A stretch of 64,000 nucleotides of DNA from Lonepinella koalarum (GCF_004565475.1 NZ_SRHX01000006.1:62001-126000); one strand, 5' to 3'; counted from the stretch's first letter, positions 1-9,402 are shown. The notes: generated by a model not told the origin, from the letters alone. Made by a program: numbers and translations.

Positions 1-425
1 CTATTTCGTTCTTCAATCCAACGCTCACCTTGCTCGGTTTGTTCTTTTTTCCAAAACGGTGCTTTGGTTTTTAAATAATCCATAATAAATTCATTAGCCG
101 AATACGCATCACCACGATGAGCGGTACTCACCCCAACTAAGACAATTTCATCACCAGTATGCAACAAGCCAACTCGATGAATTATCGCCACTCTCTGTAA
201 ATTCCAACGCTGTTTAGCTTCGATCACAATTTCTTGCAAGGCTTTTTCGGTCATTGCTGGATAATGTTCTAAATATAGGCTAGATACTTTATCGCCTAAA
301 TTCATTTCACGCACTTTGCCCACAAAAATGGTGGTTGCTCCCACGGAATTTTGCTCCGATAACCAACGATAAACCGCATTTTGATCAAAAGGTTGTGTTT
401 GCACTGCGATAAAAATATCCGACAT
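1..425 (-). CDS. moaE: Molybdopterin synthase catalytic subunit MoaE (3' end cut by window)
   Basis: Large subunit of molybdopterin synthase. With thiocarboxylated MoaD it inserts the two dithiolene sulfurs into cyclic pyranopterin monophosphate in the cytoplasm. The translated 141 residues begin MSDIFIAVQTQPF and carry the family landmarks IFVGKVR, HRVGLLHTGDE and YLKTKAPFWKKE; the lysine-rich last motif lies in the active site of the E. coli enzyme. The frame is still open at base 1, and only a few residues of the usual ~150 should be missing. The ATG abuts the moaD stop codon, so the two are translationally coupled. It is the last visible gene of the moaACDE operon. The assignment is firm. 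Confidence 0.95.
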   Translation of the reverse strand, partial: MSDIFIAVQTQPFDQNAVYRWLSEQNSVGATTIFVGKVREMNLGDKVSSLYLEHYPAMTEKALQEIVIEAKQRWNLQRVAIIHRVGLLHTGDEIVLVGVSTAHRGDAYSANEFIMDYLKTKAPFWKKEQTEQGERWIEERN

Positions 426-671
426 TTAACCCCCTGTTACAGGTGGAAAAAAAGCAATTTCATCACCTGATTTTATTGTACTTTCTAATGGTAACAAGGT
501 CTGATTGATCGCCACCAATAACTTACCTTTTTGCAATGCTAACGCCCATTTATCGCCCTGTTTAACCAAGTGCTGACGTAGGCTTTCTGCTGTATCAAAT
601 TCTGCTTTCAATTCTAATTGCTCAATACCAATTAATTCTCGAGTTTGAGCAAAAAATAACACTTTTAACAT
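426..671 (-). CDS. moaD: Molybdopterin synthase sulfur carrier subunit MoaD
   Basis: Small ubiquitin-like sulfur carrier of molybdopterin synthase. Its C-terminal Gly-Gly is adenylated by MoeB, converted to a thiocarboxylate, and donates sulfur inside the MoaE complex. The 81-residue length is typical. The protein starts MLKVLFFAQTREL (beta-grasp first strand) and ends FFPPVTGG, the required double-glycine tail. It sits directly between moaC (9-base gap) and moaE (no gap) in the moa operon. Its activating enzyme, MoeB, is encoded about 16 kb away in the same window. The assignment is firm. Confidence 0.96.
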   Translation of the reverse strand: MLKVLFFAQTRELIGIEQLELKAEFDTAESLRQHLVKQGDKWALALQKGKLLVAINQTLLPLESTIKSGDEIAFFPPVTGG

Positions 672-680
672 ATTTACCTA

Positions 681-1157
681 TTATTCCACTTTAAAATGTC
701 CTGATTTTCCACCGCACTTTTCTAACAAACGCAAGCCTGAAATCACCATATCTTTTTGTACCGCCTTACACATATCATAAATAGTCAATGCTGCCACGCT
801 TGCTGCCGTTAAGGCTTCCATTTCGACTCCCGTTTTGCCAGTTAATTTACACAGGCTTTCAATGCGAACTTGGTTACTGTCTGAAAGTGCGGTTAAATTC
901 ACTTCTACTTTAGATAATAACAACGGATGGCATAACGGAATCAGTTCCCACGTCCGTTTCGCCGCTTGAATCCCTGCAATTCTGGCGGTGGCAAATACAT
1001 CCCCTTTATGATGATTACCCTTAACAATCATTGCTAAGGTTTCTGGTGACATTGTCACAAACACTTCTGCTCGAGCTTCTCGCACTGTATCTTGTTTAGC
1101 CGACACATCCACCATATTGGCTTCACCATTTTGATTAATATGGCTAAATTCTGTCAT
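681..1157 (-). CDS. moaC: Cyclic pyranopterin monophosphate synthase MoaC
   Basis: Converts the 3',8-cyclised GTP made by MoaA into cyclic pyranopterin monophosphate, the second half of step one of Moco synthesis. The 158-residue protein starts [19 protein letters not shown], the standard MoaC N terminus, preceded by an AGAGA ribosome site. An in-frame upstream Met at 1262 gives 35 extra residues that run into a repeat element and were rejected. Conserved blocks are [14 protein letters not shown] (substrate-binding His), [22 protein letters not shown] and GGKSG near the C terminus. It follows moaA across a ~195-base gap that holds an inverted-repeat element. moaB is absent from this operon. 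Confidence 0.96.
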   Translation of the reverse strand: MTEFSHINQNGEANMVDVSAKQDTVREARAEVFVTMSPETLAMIVKGNHHKGDVFATARIAGIQAAKRTWELIPLCHPLLLSKVEVNLTALSDSNQVRIESLCKLTGKTGVEMEALTAASVAALTIYDMCKAVQKDMVISGLRLLEKCGGKSGHFKVE

Positions 1158-1199
1158 TCTGTTATCTCTTTTTTGGCTATGTTCGAATTTTATATTAAT

Positions 1200-1299
1200 A
1201 TTGTAGGGGCGTATTGCATACGCCCTTTTAATGCTTGCCCCAATTTTAGGGCAAATTTGCAAATTCGAGATGATGGCGTATGCAATACGCCCCTACAAT
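1200..1299. repeat. 100-base nested inverted-repeat element, copy 1
   Basis: Two perfect 25-base arms (1200-1224 and 1275-1299) begin TGTAGGGGCGTATTGC and are exact reverse complements. Each arm is itself nearly palindromic (GGCGTAT-TGC-ATACGCC). The centre holds a smaller hairpin, TGCCC...GGGCA. The element lies between moaA and moaC, so the moa mRNA would carry it as a cruciform-like structure. The same arms recur at 38346-38440, and related shorter forms occur at 50388-50461 and 56735-56766. There is no transposase and I did not identify a target-site duplication. Confidence 0.9.
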
Positions 1300-1351
1300 C
1301 ATCTCCTAAATTAAATATAATCAACACAAAAAAACAAATATTGACTATTCT

Positions 1352-2362
1352 TTACCCACCAATACTAGCTAAATTTGCTCTTACACCGCTATCGCCTTGA
1401 TGTAACAAATGATGTTCTCGTTTACCCTGTAACGCACCGAAAAGCCTTGCTTGTAAAAGTAATTGCTGGTTATCTGATTGTAACAATTCTCGCAAATCAA
1501 CGCCTTCTTCGCCAAATAAACATAAATGCAATTTGCCTTTAGCGGAAACTCGCAAGCGGTTACAGCTGACACAAAAATTCTTCTCGTACGGCATGATTAG
1601 CCCAATTTCACCTTGATAATCAGGGTGCGAAAACACTTTTGCTGGTCCATCAGTCCGTCCTTTCGGTTGTAATTGCCAACCTTGTCGCAATAATTTATCC
1701 ATCAAAATTTGCCCAGAAATATGATGTTTTTGGAAAAAATAATCCATTTCTCCCGTTTGCATTAATTCAATAAATCGCATTTGAATCGGACGATGCTTTA
1801 TCCAAGCCAAAAACTGCTCAAACTCCCGATCATTAAAGTCTTTCATCAACACTGAATTAATTTTGATTTTCTGATAACCTACTTCAAAAGCACGATCAAT
1901 ACCACGCATTACATCATCAAATTTATCTTCCCCTGTAATACGATAAAACTGACGAGGGTCAAGACTATCCACGCTCACATTAATAGATGTAATTCCCGCT
2001 TTTCGCCACACCTCTACGTCTTTCGCCATACGATAACCATTAGTGGTCAATGCCAAGGTGTGAATATTCTCAATATTCGCAATATTTTCCACTATCTCAA
2101 TAAAATCTTTGCGTAAGGTTGGCTCACCGCCGGTAATTCGAACTTTCTCTGTTCCCATAGCAGCAAACGCCTGTATCACACGACGAATTTCATCTAGGTG
2201 AAGAAATTTATCACGTTCAGGATTGGGTTGATAACCATTAGGCAAACAATAGTTACAACGAAAGTTACAAACATCGGTAATCGACATTCGTAAATAGTAG
2301 TATTCTCGCTGGAACGGATCAACAAGCCGCGCCGACAAATTTCGGATAGGAATAGATTGCAT
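1352..2362 (-). CDS. moaA: GTP 3',8-cyclase MoaA
   Basis: Radical SAM enzyme that rearranges GTP to 3',8-cyclo-7,8-dihydro-GTP, the first committed step of molybdenum cofactor synthesis. The N-terminal radical SAM cluster is visible as Cys32, Cys36 and Cys39 (CNFRCNYC), followed by [10 protein letters not shown]. The second 4Fe-4S site is in [20 protein letters not shown]. The protein ends in Gly-Gly (ANLASIGG), which is needed for activity in E. coli MoaA. The 336-residue length is normal. It is the first gene of the moa operon, with a probable Moco riboswitch in its leader and ybhK divergent, the same neighbourhood as in E. coli. Confidence 0.97.
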   Translation of the reverse strand: MQSIPIRNLSARLVDPFQREYYYLRMSITDVCNFRCNYCLPNGYQPNPERDKFLHLDEIRRVIQAFAAMGTEKVRITGGEPTLRKDFIEIVENIANIENIHTLALTTNGYRMAKDVEVWRKAGITSINVSVDSLDPRQFYRITGEDKFDDVMRGIDRAFEVGYQKIKINSVLMKDFNDREFEQFLAWIKHRPIQMRFIELMQTGEMDYFFQKHHISGQILMDKLLRQGWQLQPKGRTDGPAKVFSHPDYQGEIGLIMPYEKNFCVSCNRLRVSAKGKLHLCLFGEEGVDLRELLQSDNQQLLLQARLFGALQGKREHHLLHQGDSGVRANLASIGG

Positions 2363-2389
2363 AAGATACCTTTATAAAAAAGAATAGGA

Positions 2390-2490
2390 CAAACCGTTTC
2401 CAGCGTATCCCCGAGTGATGATAAAACTAACCATCACTGGCATTGCTACCCTATCAACTCATTGAGAGACTTAGGTACACAAGCTCGGTA
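2390..2490 (-). ncRNA. Probable molybdenum cofactor (Moco) riboswitch in the moaA leader
   Basis: Read on the minus strand, the moaA leader contains GATAGGGTAGCAATGCCAG, then a 7-bp hairpin (arms 2432-2438 and 2414-2420), then CTCGGGGATACGCTGGAAAC. From memory, the last block parallels the E. coli moaA Moco RNA (CTCCCGTATCTGGAAAGG), with the variable P3-type hairpin in the same place. Bases 2484-2488 can also pair with 2411-2415 as an enclosing helix. In E. coli this RNA lowers moa expression when cofactor is plentiful. The identification is by eye; a covariance search with RF01055 would settle it. Confidence 0.72.
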
Positions 2491-2637
2491 TATGAAATTG
2501 CTTTTATTTTAAAAGAGATAACCCCAAAGTACAACCCAAAAGCAGATGATTAACACCTTTTAGGTAGAAAAATAAGTTAATTATTTTTATTCAATTATAG
2601 ATAATTTTATATAACGTAAAAATAAAATAACCTTTCT

Positions 2638-2675
2638 AAAAGTACGCAAAAATGCTAAATTAGTAGTGTACTTTT
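2638..2675 (+). promoter_or_regulatory. Inverted repeat in the ybhK promoter region
   Basis: AAAAGTAC (2638-2645) and its exact complement GTACTTTT (2668-2675) flank 22 bases, ending 16 bases before the ybhK start. The rest of the 2491-2637 stretch is very AT-rich and shows nothing else I can name. The repeat could be an operator or a short leader hairpin; no regulator can be assigned. Confidence 0.3.
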
Positions 2676-2691
2676 AATTAAAGGGAAAACA

Positions 2692-3609
2692 ATGATAACA
2701 ATGTTAAACCACGATCACCTAATACAAGTTAAACATCTCGTTGCCATCGGTGGCGGTCATGGTTTAGGGCGAGTCATGTCATCATTAAATTTTCTGAAAG
2801 AACAGCTCACTGGCATTGTTGCCACCACAGATAACGGTGGCTCAACGGGTCGAATACGACAGGATCATGGTGGTATTGCATGGGGAGATTTACGCAACTG
2901 TTTAACCCAAATTATTGCCAATCCCACTACCGCATCTGCTGTTTTTGAATATCGCTTTAGTGGCTCAGGTGAGTTAGCCGGACATAATTTAGGTAATCTG
3001 ATTTTAAAAGCCTTAGAAGATATGCACATCCGTCCCACGGATGCTATCAATTTAATTCGTAACTTTTTGCGAGTAAAATCTTTTTTACTCCCCATGTCAG
3101 ATGCTCCAGTACATTTAGGGGCAGTTTTGCCATCTGGTGAAAAAATTTGGGGTGAAGTCGCTGTTGATAATTTACAACAGTTACCCTCTTCGCTATTTTT
3201 ATCTCCGATGGTTCAGGCATCTCCTGAAGCTGTTAATGCTATTTTGCAAGCAGATGTGATTTTACTGGGGCCCGGTAGCTTTCTCACCAGCATTATGCCA
3301 ACATTATTATTACCTGAAATCGCGCAAGCTTTAAAAGCCAGTTTCGCTAAGATTATTTTTATTGATAATCTCGGTATCGAACACAGCCCATCTGCACGCT
3401 TATCTTTAGCCGATCGCATTGATTGGATAAATAAAACAGTTGGCAAAAATATTGTAAATGGCGCCATCACATCTATACAACTTAAAGATCAAAAACCATT
3501 AGATGTTAAATTATTAGTCAGAAAGTTAAACGCAGATGATGTTACCTATCGCCACGATCGTGATCGGCTTTGTTCTGCTATTAATGACATGATCGCAGAA
3601 TTAGCTTAA
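2692..3609 (+). CDS. ybhK: YvcK/YbhK family protein (CofD-like, gluconeogenesis factor)
   Basis: Cytosolic Rossmann-like protein of the CofD/YvcK family. Bacillus YvcK is needed for growth on gluconeogenic carbon and normal cell-wall synthesis, and it binds UDP-sugars; the E. coli homologue YbhK has no proven reaction. Visible family features are VAIGGGHGLGRVMSSL (N-terminal nucleotide-type loop), TTDNGGSTGRIR, DLRNCL and LLGPGSFLTSIMPTLL. The 305-residue length is normal. An AAAGGG ribosome site precedes the ATG. The gene is divergent from moaA, the same arrangement as ybhK and moaA in E. coli, which supports orthology. The family call is firm; the biochemical role is open. Confidence 0.9.
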   Translation: MITMLNHDHLIQVKHLVAIGGGHGLGRVMSSLNFLKEQLTGIVATTDNGGSTGRIRQDHGGIAWGDLRNCLTQIIANPTTASAVFEYRFSGSGELAGHNLGNLILKALEDMHIRPTDAINLIRNFLRVKSFLLPMSDAPVHLGAVLPSGEKIWGEVAVDNLQQLPSSLFLSPMVQASPEAVNAILQADVILLGPGSFLTSIMPTLLLPEIAQALKASFAKIIFIDNLGIEHSPSARLSLADRIDWINKTVGKNIVNGAITSIQLKDQKPLDVKLLVRKLNADDVTYRHDRDRLCSAINDMIAELA

Positions 3610-3693
3610 AGATATATTAGTGACTCATTTGGAAATAACGTCCCCAATAAATCATAGGCTATTTGATATTTTTTCAACTATTTTTACAAACAT

Positions 3694-4344
3694 TTATTTA
3701 ATTAATTTCAGTTGATCTAATACAGAATGTCGTTGAAAAAATTCACCGCAGTTCGGCAGATATTTCACATTAATCGACTGATTCTGGTAAACAAAATCTA
3801 AACCGTAGGCATGCAAATAAGTACGGTCAATATTTTCCGTTTTATCACCATAAAGCTCATCTCCTAAAATAGGGCTACCTAAACTTTTCATCGCCACTCG
3901 TAACTGATGTGTTTTGCCGGTTTGTGGTGTTAACACAAATAAACGTAAATTAGGCTCACAACTCACGGAATAAAAACATGTTATCGCAGGATTTTGTTTA
4001 GATGGACTCAATTTCCATGCGCCACGTCGTGCTTTTTCCATATCCCCCACGACTAATCCTTGTTTCTTTTTCGGTTTATGCGATGACAAGGCTATATATG
4101 TTTTGCTTATTTTATGTTTGGCAAATAATCCAGATAAGATAATCGCAGCAGGTTGATTTAATGCCAAAATCAACAACCCAGAAGTGACTTTATCCAAACG
4201 ATGAACTAACCAAACCTGTTTGATACCAAGTTGATTCGCTATCATTTGGGTTAATCCGATTTCCTGATCATCTTTATGCACACTTAACCCACAAGGTTTA
4301 TTGATGATGATAAAATCCTGATGTTGATATATAATTTCAAACAT
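3694..4344 (-). CDS. RluA-family RNA pseudouridine synthase
   Basis: Single-domain pseudouridine synthase of about 216 residues, without the S4 RNA-binding domain of RluC or RluD. The catalytic motif HRLDKVTSGLL supplies the nucleophilic Asp, and the N-terminal INKPCGLSVH and C-terminal PQTGKTHQLRVAMKSLGSPILGD are typical of the RluA group. The start MFEIIYQHQDFIIINKP is chosen because an in-frame Met 36 codons upstream adds unrelated residues and runs into the opposite gene. The size and lack of accessory domains resemble the uncharacterised H. influenzae HI0042 type. The RNA target cannot be told from sequence. Confidence 0.85.
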   Translation of the reverse strand: MFEIIYQHQDFIIINKPCGLSVHKDDQEIGLTQMIANQLGIKQVWLVHRLDKVTSGLLILALNQPAAIILSGLFAKHKISKTYIALSSHKPKKKQGLVVGDMEKARRGAWKLSPSKQNPAITCFYSVSCEPNLRLFVLTPQTGKTHQLRVAMKSLGSPILGDELYGDKTENIDRTYLHAYGLDFVYQNQSINVKYLPNCGEFFQRHSVLDQLKLIK

Positions 4345-4392
4345 AGTTATATTGCAATAATAAATTTGCCCCATCTTAAAGGAAAACATACA

Positions 4393-5034
4393 ATGAATAA
4401 AGATATTCGCTTTTATTTTATTCGTCATGGTCGAACCATTTGGAATGAACAAGGATTAATGCAAGGATCAGGTAATTCTAATCTCACCGAACAAGGTGTA
4501 CAAGGTGCCATCAAAACCGGTCAAGCGCTACAAGATATTCCCTTTATTGTTGCCTATTCAAGCTGTTTACAACGAACCATTGATACGGCTCAATACATTC
4601 TAGGCAAACGAGATATTCCACTGTTCCAACATAATGGCTTAAATGAACATCATTTTGGTAGTTGGGAAGGGCTTGTAGTAGATGATATTCGCCAGCATGA
4701 AGAATTTCAACAAATGCTCAATGACCCTGCCAACTATAAAGCAATCTGTAACAATGGCGAAACGTGGCAACAACTTGCCGAGCGAGCAATGAAAGCGATA
4801 CAAGATATGATTAAAATCCACCAACAAGGCAATATTTTAGTGGTTTCGCACGGTCATACTTTACGCTTACTCATTGCGTTATTAAACGGTGCAACTTGGC
4901 AAAACCATCGTGAGAATGGACAAAGCGAAACGCTTGCTAATACCTCAATTAGTGTGGTTCGTTATGTTCAACAAGGCAATCAACTAGGACAATTTATGGT
5001 AGAAAAAGTAAATGATGTAAATCATTTAGAATAA
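4393..5034 (+). CDS. Histidine phosphatase family protein (phosphoglycerate-mutase-like)
   Basis: Cytosolic phosphatase of the branch-1 histidine phosphatase superfamily, 213 residues. The phosphohistidine loop is FIRHGRTIWN near the N terminus. The second catalytic His is in VVSHGHTLRLL, and the acid is probably in EHHFGSWEG. The start at 4393 is preceded by AAAGGAAA; a longer frame from 4321 overlaps the opposite pseudouridine synthase start and was rejected. Relatives include alpha-ribazole phosphatases, GpmB-like proteins and small broad-specificity phosphatases. No cobalamin genes are nearby, so a general phosphatase role is likelier. The substrate is unknown. Confidence 0.85.
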   Translation: MNKDIRFYFIRHGRTIWNEQGLMQGSGNSNLTEQGVQGAIKTGQALQDIPFIVAYSSCLQRTIDTAQYILGKRDIPLFQHNGLNEHHFGSWEGLVVDDIRQHEEFQQMLNDPANYKAICNNGETWQQLAERAMKAIQDMIKIHQQGNILVVSHGHTLRLLIALLNGATWQNHRENGQSETLANTSISVVRYVQQGNQLGQFMVEKVNDVNHLE

Positions 5035-5039
5035 AATAA

Positions 5040-5075
5040 AATGTGGTGAAAAATATTAAAATTGTTCACCACATT
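5040..5075. terminator. Bidirectional hairpin between the phosphatase gene and folC
   Basis: AATGTGGTGAA (5040-5050) pairs exactly with TTCACCACATT (5065-5075) across a 14-base AT-rich loop. It lies between two convergent genes (stops at 5034 and 5105). A-rich and T-rich flanks let it serve both strands. Confidence 0.65.
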
Positions 5076-5104
5076 ATTATTCATCTATTGGCTGAGTGTA
5101 TAGA

Positions 5105-6442
5105 CTAAGTGCCCCCAATCTGTAAAAATTCCCCCACCGTATGAAAGGATCCAAACACCAACACGACATCATTTTTATCGGTATTTTTCACCGCACTTTC
5201 TACCCCTAAAGCTACCGAATTTTCCACTTGAACCTTGACGTTAATGGCTTGTTTCTCAGCTACTGAATATAATTTTTCCGCAAGCTGTTCACCAGTTTGT
5301 CCACGGTAGCCTGACAAGGTAACACAATGCCACTCATCAATGATTGATAACAACGGTGATAACACATTTTCCGCATCTTTATCTTGTAAAATACCACAAA
5401 CTGCGGTGATTTTTCCTGAAATTTTGCTTTTTAATTGAGTTAATTTTTCCGCTAAATAACGTGCGGCATGGGGATTATGACCAACATCAATAATAATTCT
5501 AGGCAAATCTTGTAAAGATTTTTCTGTTAACTTTATCAGTGCGGTTAAATTTTCTGCTTTAACCGTTTGAAAACGCCCGACTAATTCCACTTCATTTAAG
5601 GATTTTCGGAGAATTTCAGCAGAAATGTTAAATGGCAAAGACTGTACGGCAGCTAACGCCGTTGCCGCATTTGCTAATGGAATTTGACATAGCGGTAAAT
5701 TTCCTAGCTGACAGTTGTTATTTTGCCACTTCCACTGTTCGCCTGTTATTTCAAATTGCCAATCTTGATTGCGACAAGAAAGCTGGCAATTTAACGATTT
5801 TGCATACTCGATCATAGAATGTGGAATATCTGGCTCACCAATAATCACAGGCTTGTTTACTCTAAAAATCCCTGCTTTTTCAAACCCAATTTTTTCTCGA
5901 GTATCGCCTAAGTAATCAATATGATCAATATCAATACTGGTGATTACCGCCATATCTGCATCCACGATATTAGTCGCATCTAATCGACCACCCAAACCTA
6001 CTTCTAAGATGACCACATCTAAATTTGCTTGCTTAAATAAATGCAAGGCAGATAGCGTACTAAATTCAAAATAGCTTAAAGATTGATTTTTATGGGTATT
6101 AATAAACTGGAAAGCACGAATATGATCTTCGTCTTGCACATCTTGATTTTGAATCCGCACACGTTCGTTGTAACAAATTAAATGCGGTGAAGAATAGACA
6201 CCAACTTTAAAACCAGCATTAAGTAAAATAGTTTCCAGCAAGCGACAGGTTGTGCCTTTACCATTGGTCCCCCCCACCGTAATCACATAAGGGGCTGGAG
6301 TTAATAAATCTAATGCTTGAGCAACCGATTTTACTCTTTCCAGTCCAAGATCGATGGCTTTAGAATGACTGTGTTCTAAATAATAAAGCCACTCCTCAAG
6401 GCTAGATTGTAGCGTTGGCGTGGCTTTTGAGTTATGTAACAT
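5105..6442 (-). CDS. folC: Bifunctional dihydrofolate synthase/folylpolyglutamate synthase FolC
   Basis: Mur-ligase-type ATP-dependent enzyme. It adds glutamate to dihydropteroate to make dihydrofolate, and later adds further glutamates to folates. The P-loop is VGGTNGKGTTCRLLE, followed by GLGGRLDATNIVD and SIDIDHIDYLGDTREKIGFEKAGI. The C-terminal ligase domain contains IIDVGHNPHAARYLAEKL. At 445 residues it is slightly longer than E. coli FolC. It starts 14 bases after accD, as the last gene of a long minus-strand run, and accD-folC adjacency is conserved in gammaproteobacteria. Confidence 0.96.
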   Translation of the reverse strand: MLHNSKATPTLQSSLEEWLYYLEHSHSKAIDLGLERVKSVAQALDLLTPAPYVITVGGTNGKGTTCRLLETILLNAGFKVGVYSSPHLICYNERVRIQNQDVQDEDHIRAFQFINTHKNQSLSYFEFSTLSALHLFKQANLDVVILEVGLGGRLDATNIVDADMAVITSIDIDHIDYLGDTREKIGFEKAGIFRVNKPVIIGEPDIPHSMIEYAKSLNCQLSCRNQDWQFEITGEQWKWQNNNCQLGNLPLCQIPLANAATALAAVQSLPFNISAEILRKSLNEVELVGRFQTVKAENLTALIKLTEKSLQDLPRIIIDVGHNPHAARYLAEKLTQLKSKISGKITAVCGILQDKDAENVLSPLLSIIDEWHCVTLSGYRGQTGEQLAEKLYSVAEKQAINVKVQVENSVALGVESAVKNTDKNDVVLVFGSFHTVGEFLQIGGT

Positions 6443-6456
6443 CGCTCAAATATATC

Positions 6457-7392
6457 CTATTTAAGCTCTGTTGCAATAGTGCTTTCTGCGGTAACGTTTT
6501 CTACTGTATTTTCAAGTAATTCAGCTTCAATAAATGGTGATGGCAAGCCCATTAATTGACTTAATACATTTGCCAATTTTTCACGCATTTCGGCACGTTT
6601 CACGATCATATCAATGGCTCCGTGTTCTAATAAAAATTCAGAACGTTGGAAACCTTCTGGCAATTTTTCACGTACTGTTTGCTCAATGACTCGCGGACCG
6701 GCAAAACCGATTAAGGCTTTCGGTTCAGCAATATTTAAATCACCAAGCATGGCAAAGCTGGCTGATACGCCACCTAAAGTTGGATCAGTTAATACCGAGA
6801 TAAACGGTACCCCTTTTTCTTTCATTTTTGCCAACACCGCACTGGTTTTTGCCATTTGCATGAGAGATAACAAGGCTTCTTGCATTCTCGCACCACCACT
6901 AGCAGAAAAACACACAAACGGACAATTTTTTTCAATAGCTTGTTCCGCCGCCTGTACAAACTTCGCCCCAACTACCGATCCCATGGAACCACCCATAAAG
7001 CTAAAGTTTGATGCTGCTGCGACAATCGGCATGCCATACAGCGTACCAGAAACGGTGATTAACGCATCTTTTTCGCCAGTTTCTTTTTGCGCTGCTGTAA
7101 TACGATCTTTATATTTTTTCAAGTCTTTGAATTTTAACACGTCTTGTGGTTCAAGATCAGCGGCTATTTCTACAATACTGTCCTTATCCAACAACGCATC
7201 TAAGCGCTCACGAGCATCAATCCGCATGTGATGACCACATTTCGGACAAACTTCCAAATGGCGTTTTAATTCATCACGATATAATACTTGTTCACATGAC
7301 GTACATTTTGTCCATACACCTTCTGGCACATTGGCTTTTTTTCTTGCCGAAGATGACGGTGATTTACTAAAAATTTTATCAATCCAGCTCAT
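6457..7392 (-). CDS. accD: Acetyl-CoA carboxylase carboxyltransferase subunit beta
   Basis: Beta subunit of the carboxyltransferase. With AccA it moves the carboxyl group from biotin to acetyl-CoA to make malonyl-CoA for fatty acid synthesis. The N-terminal zinc ribbon is visible as Cys30, Cys33, Cys49 and Cys52 (CTSC...CPKC). The crotonase-type core contains [18 protein letters not shown] and [16 protein letters not shown]. The 311-residue length is close to E. coli AccD (304). It lies between truA and folC, a common gammaproteobacterial order. The zinc ribbon is known to bind accDA mRNA in E. coli. Confidence 0.97.
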   Translation of the reverse strand: MSWIDKIFSKSPSSSARKKANVPEGVWTKCTSCEQVLYRDELKRHLEVCPKCGHHMRIDARERLDALLDKDSIVEIAADLEPQDVLKFKDLKKYKDRITAAQKETGEKDALITVSGTLYGMPIVAAASNFSFMGGSMGSVVGAKFVQAAEQAIEKNCPFVCFSASGGARMQEALLSLMQMAKTSAVLAKMKEKGVPFISVLTDPTLGGVSASFAMLGDLNIAEPKALIGFAGPRVIEQTVREKLPEGFQRSEFLLEHGAIDMIVKRAEMREKLANVLSQLMGLPSPFIEAELLENTVENVTAESTIATELK

Positions 7393-7465
7393 TATTTAAC
7401 CTTAATTTTGTTAAATGAAAATCCTACGTATTTAACCACAAATTTGACTTGTTTTGTAGATATTT

Positions 7466-8290
7466 CTACCATAATTTTAATCTTTCGATAATAAATGCTG
7501 GCAATTCATCTGGTAAGAACAAAGGTCCTAGCGGTGTTTGTGGCAACTGAAAACGTCTTGGATATTGCACATTCACCAAATATAACCCATCTGGTTTCGC
7601 TGTGGGAGCAGCTAAAGTGCGGTCTTTTTTAGCTAATAATTCCGCTATCCAACTTTCAGGCTTTCGCCCACAACCCACTTCCATTAAACTCCCCACAATA
7701 TTGCGAACCATGTGATGTAAAAAGGCGTTAGCTTGAATTTCGACAATAATATAATCACCAAATCGAGATACCATTAACGAATGTACATTTCGCCATGGAC
7801 TATGAGATTGACATTGAGCTGCTCGGAAACTTGTGAAATCCCGTTCGCCTAATAATGCTTGTCCTGCTTCACGCATTCTATTGTAATCCAAGTCTAAATG
7901 GGTATGCGTCACGCCAGTAGGTAAAATAGCAGAACGCAATCGATTACAATACAAAATATAACGATAACGCCGTGCAGTAGCACTAAAGCGAGCATGAAAA
8001 TCATCAGGCACGATCTTCGCCCATTTCACGGCAATATCATCTGGTAAATTGGCATTTGTGCCAAATTCCCACGCTTTTTCAGGGCGATCTACATTTGTTT
8101 CAAAATGTACCACCTGCCCTGTCGCATGCACACCGCTATCCGTTCTCCCTGCACAAAATACTTCTATATTTTGATTAGCCACCACCGACAAGGCTTTTTC
8201 CAGTTCTGCCTGAATACTCGGTAGATTTTGTTGTCGTTGCCAACCCAAATAATGTGTACCGTTATATTCTACACCAAGGGCAATTTTCAT
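7466..8290 (-). CDS. truA: tRNA pseudouridine(38-40) synthase TruA
   Basis: Isomerises uridines 38, 39 and 40 in the anticodon arm of many tRNAs. The catalytic Asp51 lies in [18 protein letters not shown]. Other conserved blocks are [12 protein letters not shown] at the N terminus, [13 protein letters not shown], and [17 protein letters not shown]. At 274 residues it is within a few residues of the E. coli enzyme. The ATG overlaps the rlmM stop by four bases, so it is translationally coupled to rlmM. accD follows after 73 bases. Confidence 0.97.
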   Translation of the reverse strand: MKIALGVEYNGTHYLGWQRQQNLPSIQAELEKALSVVANQNIEVFCAGRTDSGVHATGQVVHFETNVDRPEKAWEFGTNANLPDDIAVKWAKIVPDDFHARFSATARRYRYILYCNRLRSAILPTGVTHTHLDLDYNRMREAGQALLGERDFTSFRAAQCQSHSPWRNVHSLMVSRFGDYIIVEIQANAFLHHMVRNIVGSLMEVGCGRKPESWIAELLAKKDRTLAAPTAKPDGLYLVNVQYPRRFQLPQTPLGPLFLPDELPAFIIERLKLW

Positions 8291-9393
8291 TGTGTTACTC
8301 CATGGCTTATTAATTGAATATGCACCGTAATTTCTTCTCTATCATGGTATAAATGTTTGGCTTGTAAACGGAATTTTATACCCTGACTATCCAAACTATC
8401 AGATAATTGTTGCAAACATTTTTGCACTTCTTGATAACGTTTTTTCATGGGTAATTTAAGATTAAAAATCGTTTCTCGACACCAACCATTGAGTAACCAT
8501 TTGCTAATTAAATCTGTAATTCTGCTCGGTTGTTCCACCATATCACAAACTAACCAATCAATTTTTTTGCGTTTTGGGGGTTGAAATTTAAACCCGTCTT
8601 CAGGACAATGTTCAATTCGTCCAGTATCATGTAAACTGGCTGCCATCTTGCCATGATCCACCGCATACACAAACAACCCTCGTCGCACTAGTTGATAGGT
8701 CCAACCGCCTGGACAAGCCCCTAAATCTACACCAATCATATTTTCATTTAGGCGTTTGGCTTCTTGTTCGGCAGGAATAAAGGTTAAAATAGCATCTTCT
8801 AATTTTAAGGTTGAACGACTCGGTGCGTCCATAGGGAATTTTAAGCGTGGAATACCCATAAAATGAGCGGAATGATTGTTATTATAAGAATAACCAATAT
8901 AACAGGCATTATTTGCTATAAATAAACAATGTAAGGTAACACCACTTTTTTTAATTTCTTGGCATTGCAACCATCCCTGTTTTCGCAAGGCTTGGCGTAA
9001 TGGTACAGTAAATTTTCGACAGAATCCTAATAATTCTTTTGCTTCATTAGTATCAGCGGTTTCTACCCAAATTTCAGTGCTTTGTTTTAGGTTAAACTGC
9101 GGTGAAAATTGGTGAAATTTTTCAATAATGGGACTAACGCGATCAGTAGGATCTAAATTTGTTAATAAATCCGATATGACGATTATTTGACGAGCAAAAA
9201 TTAATTGCTGAAATGGAATCTCACGAGCTAATTTATCTGCCTCTCCAGCTTGATAACATTCAAAAATCACATAACCACTATTTTCTTGCACTCGAGCAAA
9301 ACCGAACACGCCACGCTCTGTCGCTTTATCCGTTATTTCAGCCGCCACTTCTTTTTCGAAACCAATACGGCAATATAATGCTAATTTATTCAA
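8287..9393 (-). CDS. rlmM: 23S rRNA (cytidine-2498 2'-O)-methyltransferase RlmM
   Basis: SAM-dependent 2'-O-methyltransferase that modifies C2498 in the peptidyl-transferase region of 23S rRNA. The 368-residue protein has an N-terminal THUMP-like half and a C-terminal Rossmann methyltransferase. The SAM loop is [21 protein letters not shown], followed by [10 protein letters not shown] and the catalytic-region motif [11 protein letters not shown]. The [14 protein letters not shown] block near the end supplies the lysine of the K-D-K-E set. It follows ygdD by nine bases and overlaps truA; gcvA-ygdD-rlmM order is the same in E. coli. Confidence 0.96.
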   Translation of the reverse strand: MNKLALYCRIGFEKEVAAEITDKATERGVFGFARVQENSGYVIFECYQAGEADKLAREIPFQQLIFARQIIVISDLLTNLDPTDRVSPIIEKFHQFSPQFNLKQSTEIWVETADTNEAKELLGFCRKFTVPLRQALRKQGWLQCQEIKKSGVTLHCLFIANNACYIGYSYNNNHSAHFMGIPRLKFPMDAPSRSTLKLEDAILTFIPAEQEAKRLNENMIGVDLGACPGGWTYQLVRRGLFVYAVDHGKMAASLHDTGRIEHCPEDGFKFQPPKRKKIDWLVCDMVEQPSRITDLISKWLLNGWCRETIFNLKLPMKKRYQEVQKCLQQLSDSLDSQGIKFRLQAKHLYHDREEITVHIQLISHGVTQ

Positions 9394-9402
9394 TGAATTT
9401 CC

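Noticed and set aside
1092-1400. Plus-strand frame of about 100 codons across the moaA-moaC gap
   Set aside because: It runs through the inverted-repeat element and antisense to moaC and moaA ends; no family resemblance. It is a by-product of the repeat.
6614-7231. Long plus-strand frame of 205 codons inside accD
   Set aside because: Antisense shadow of the conserved accD coding frame; composition is that of a reversed membrane-free enzyme gene, with no start signal or homology.
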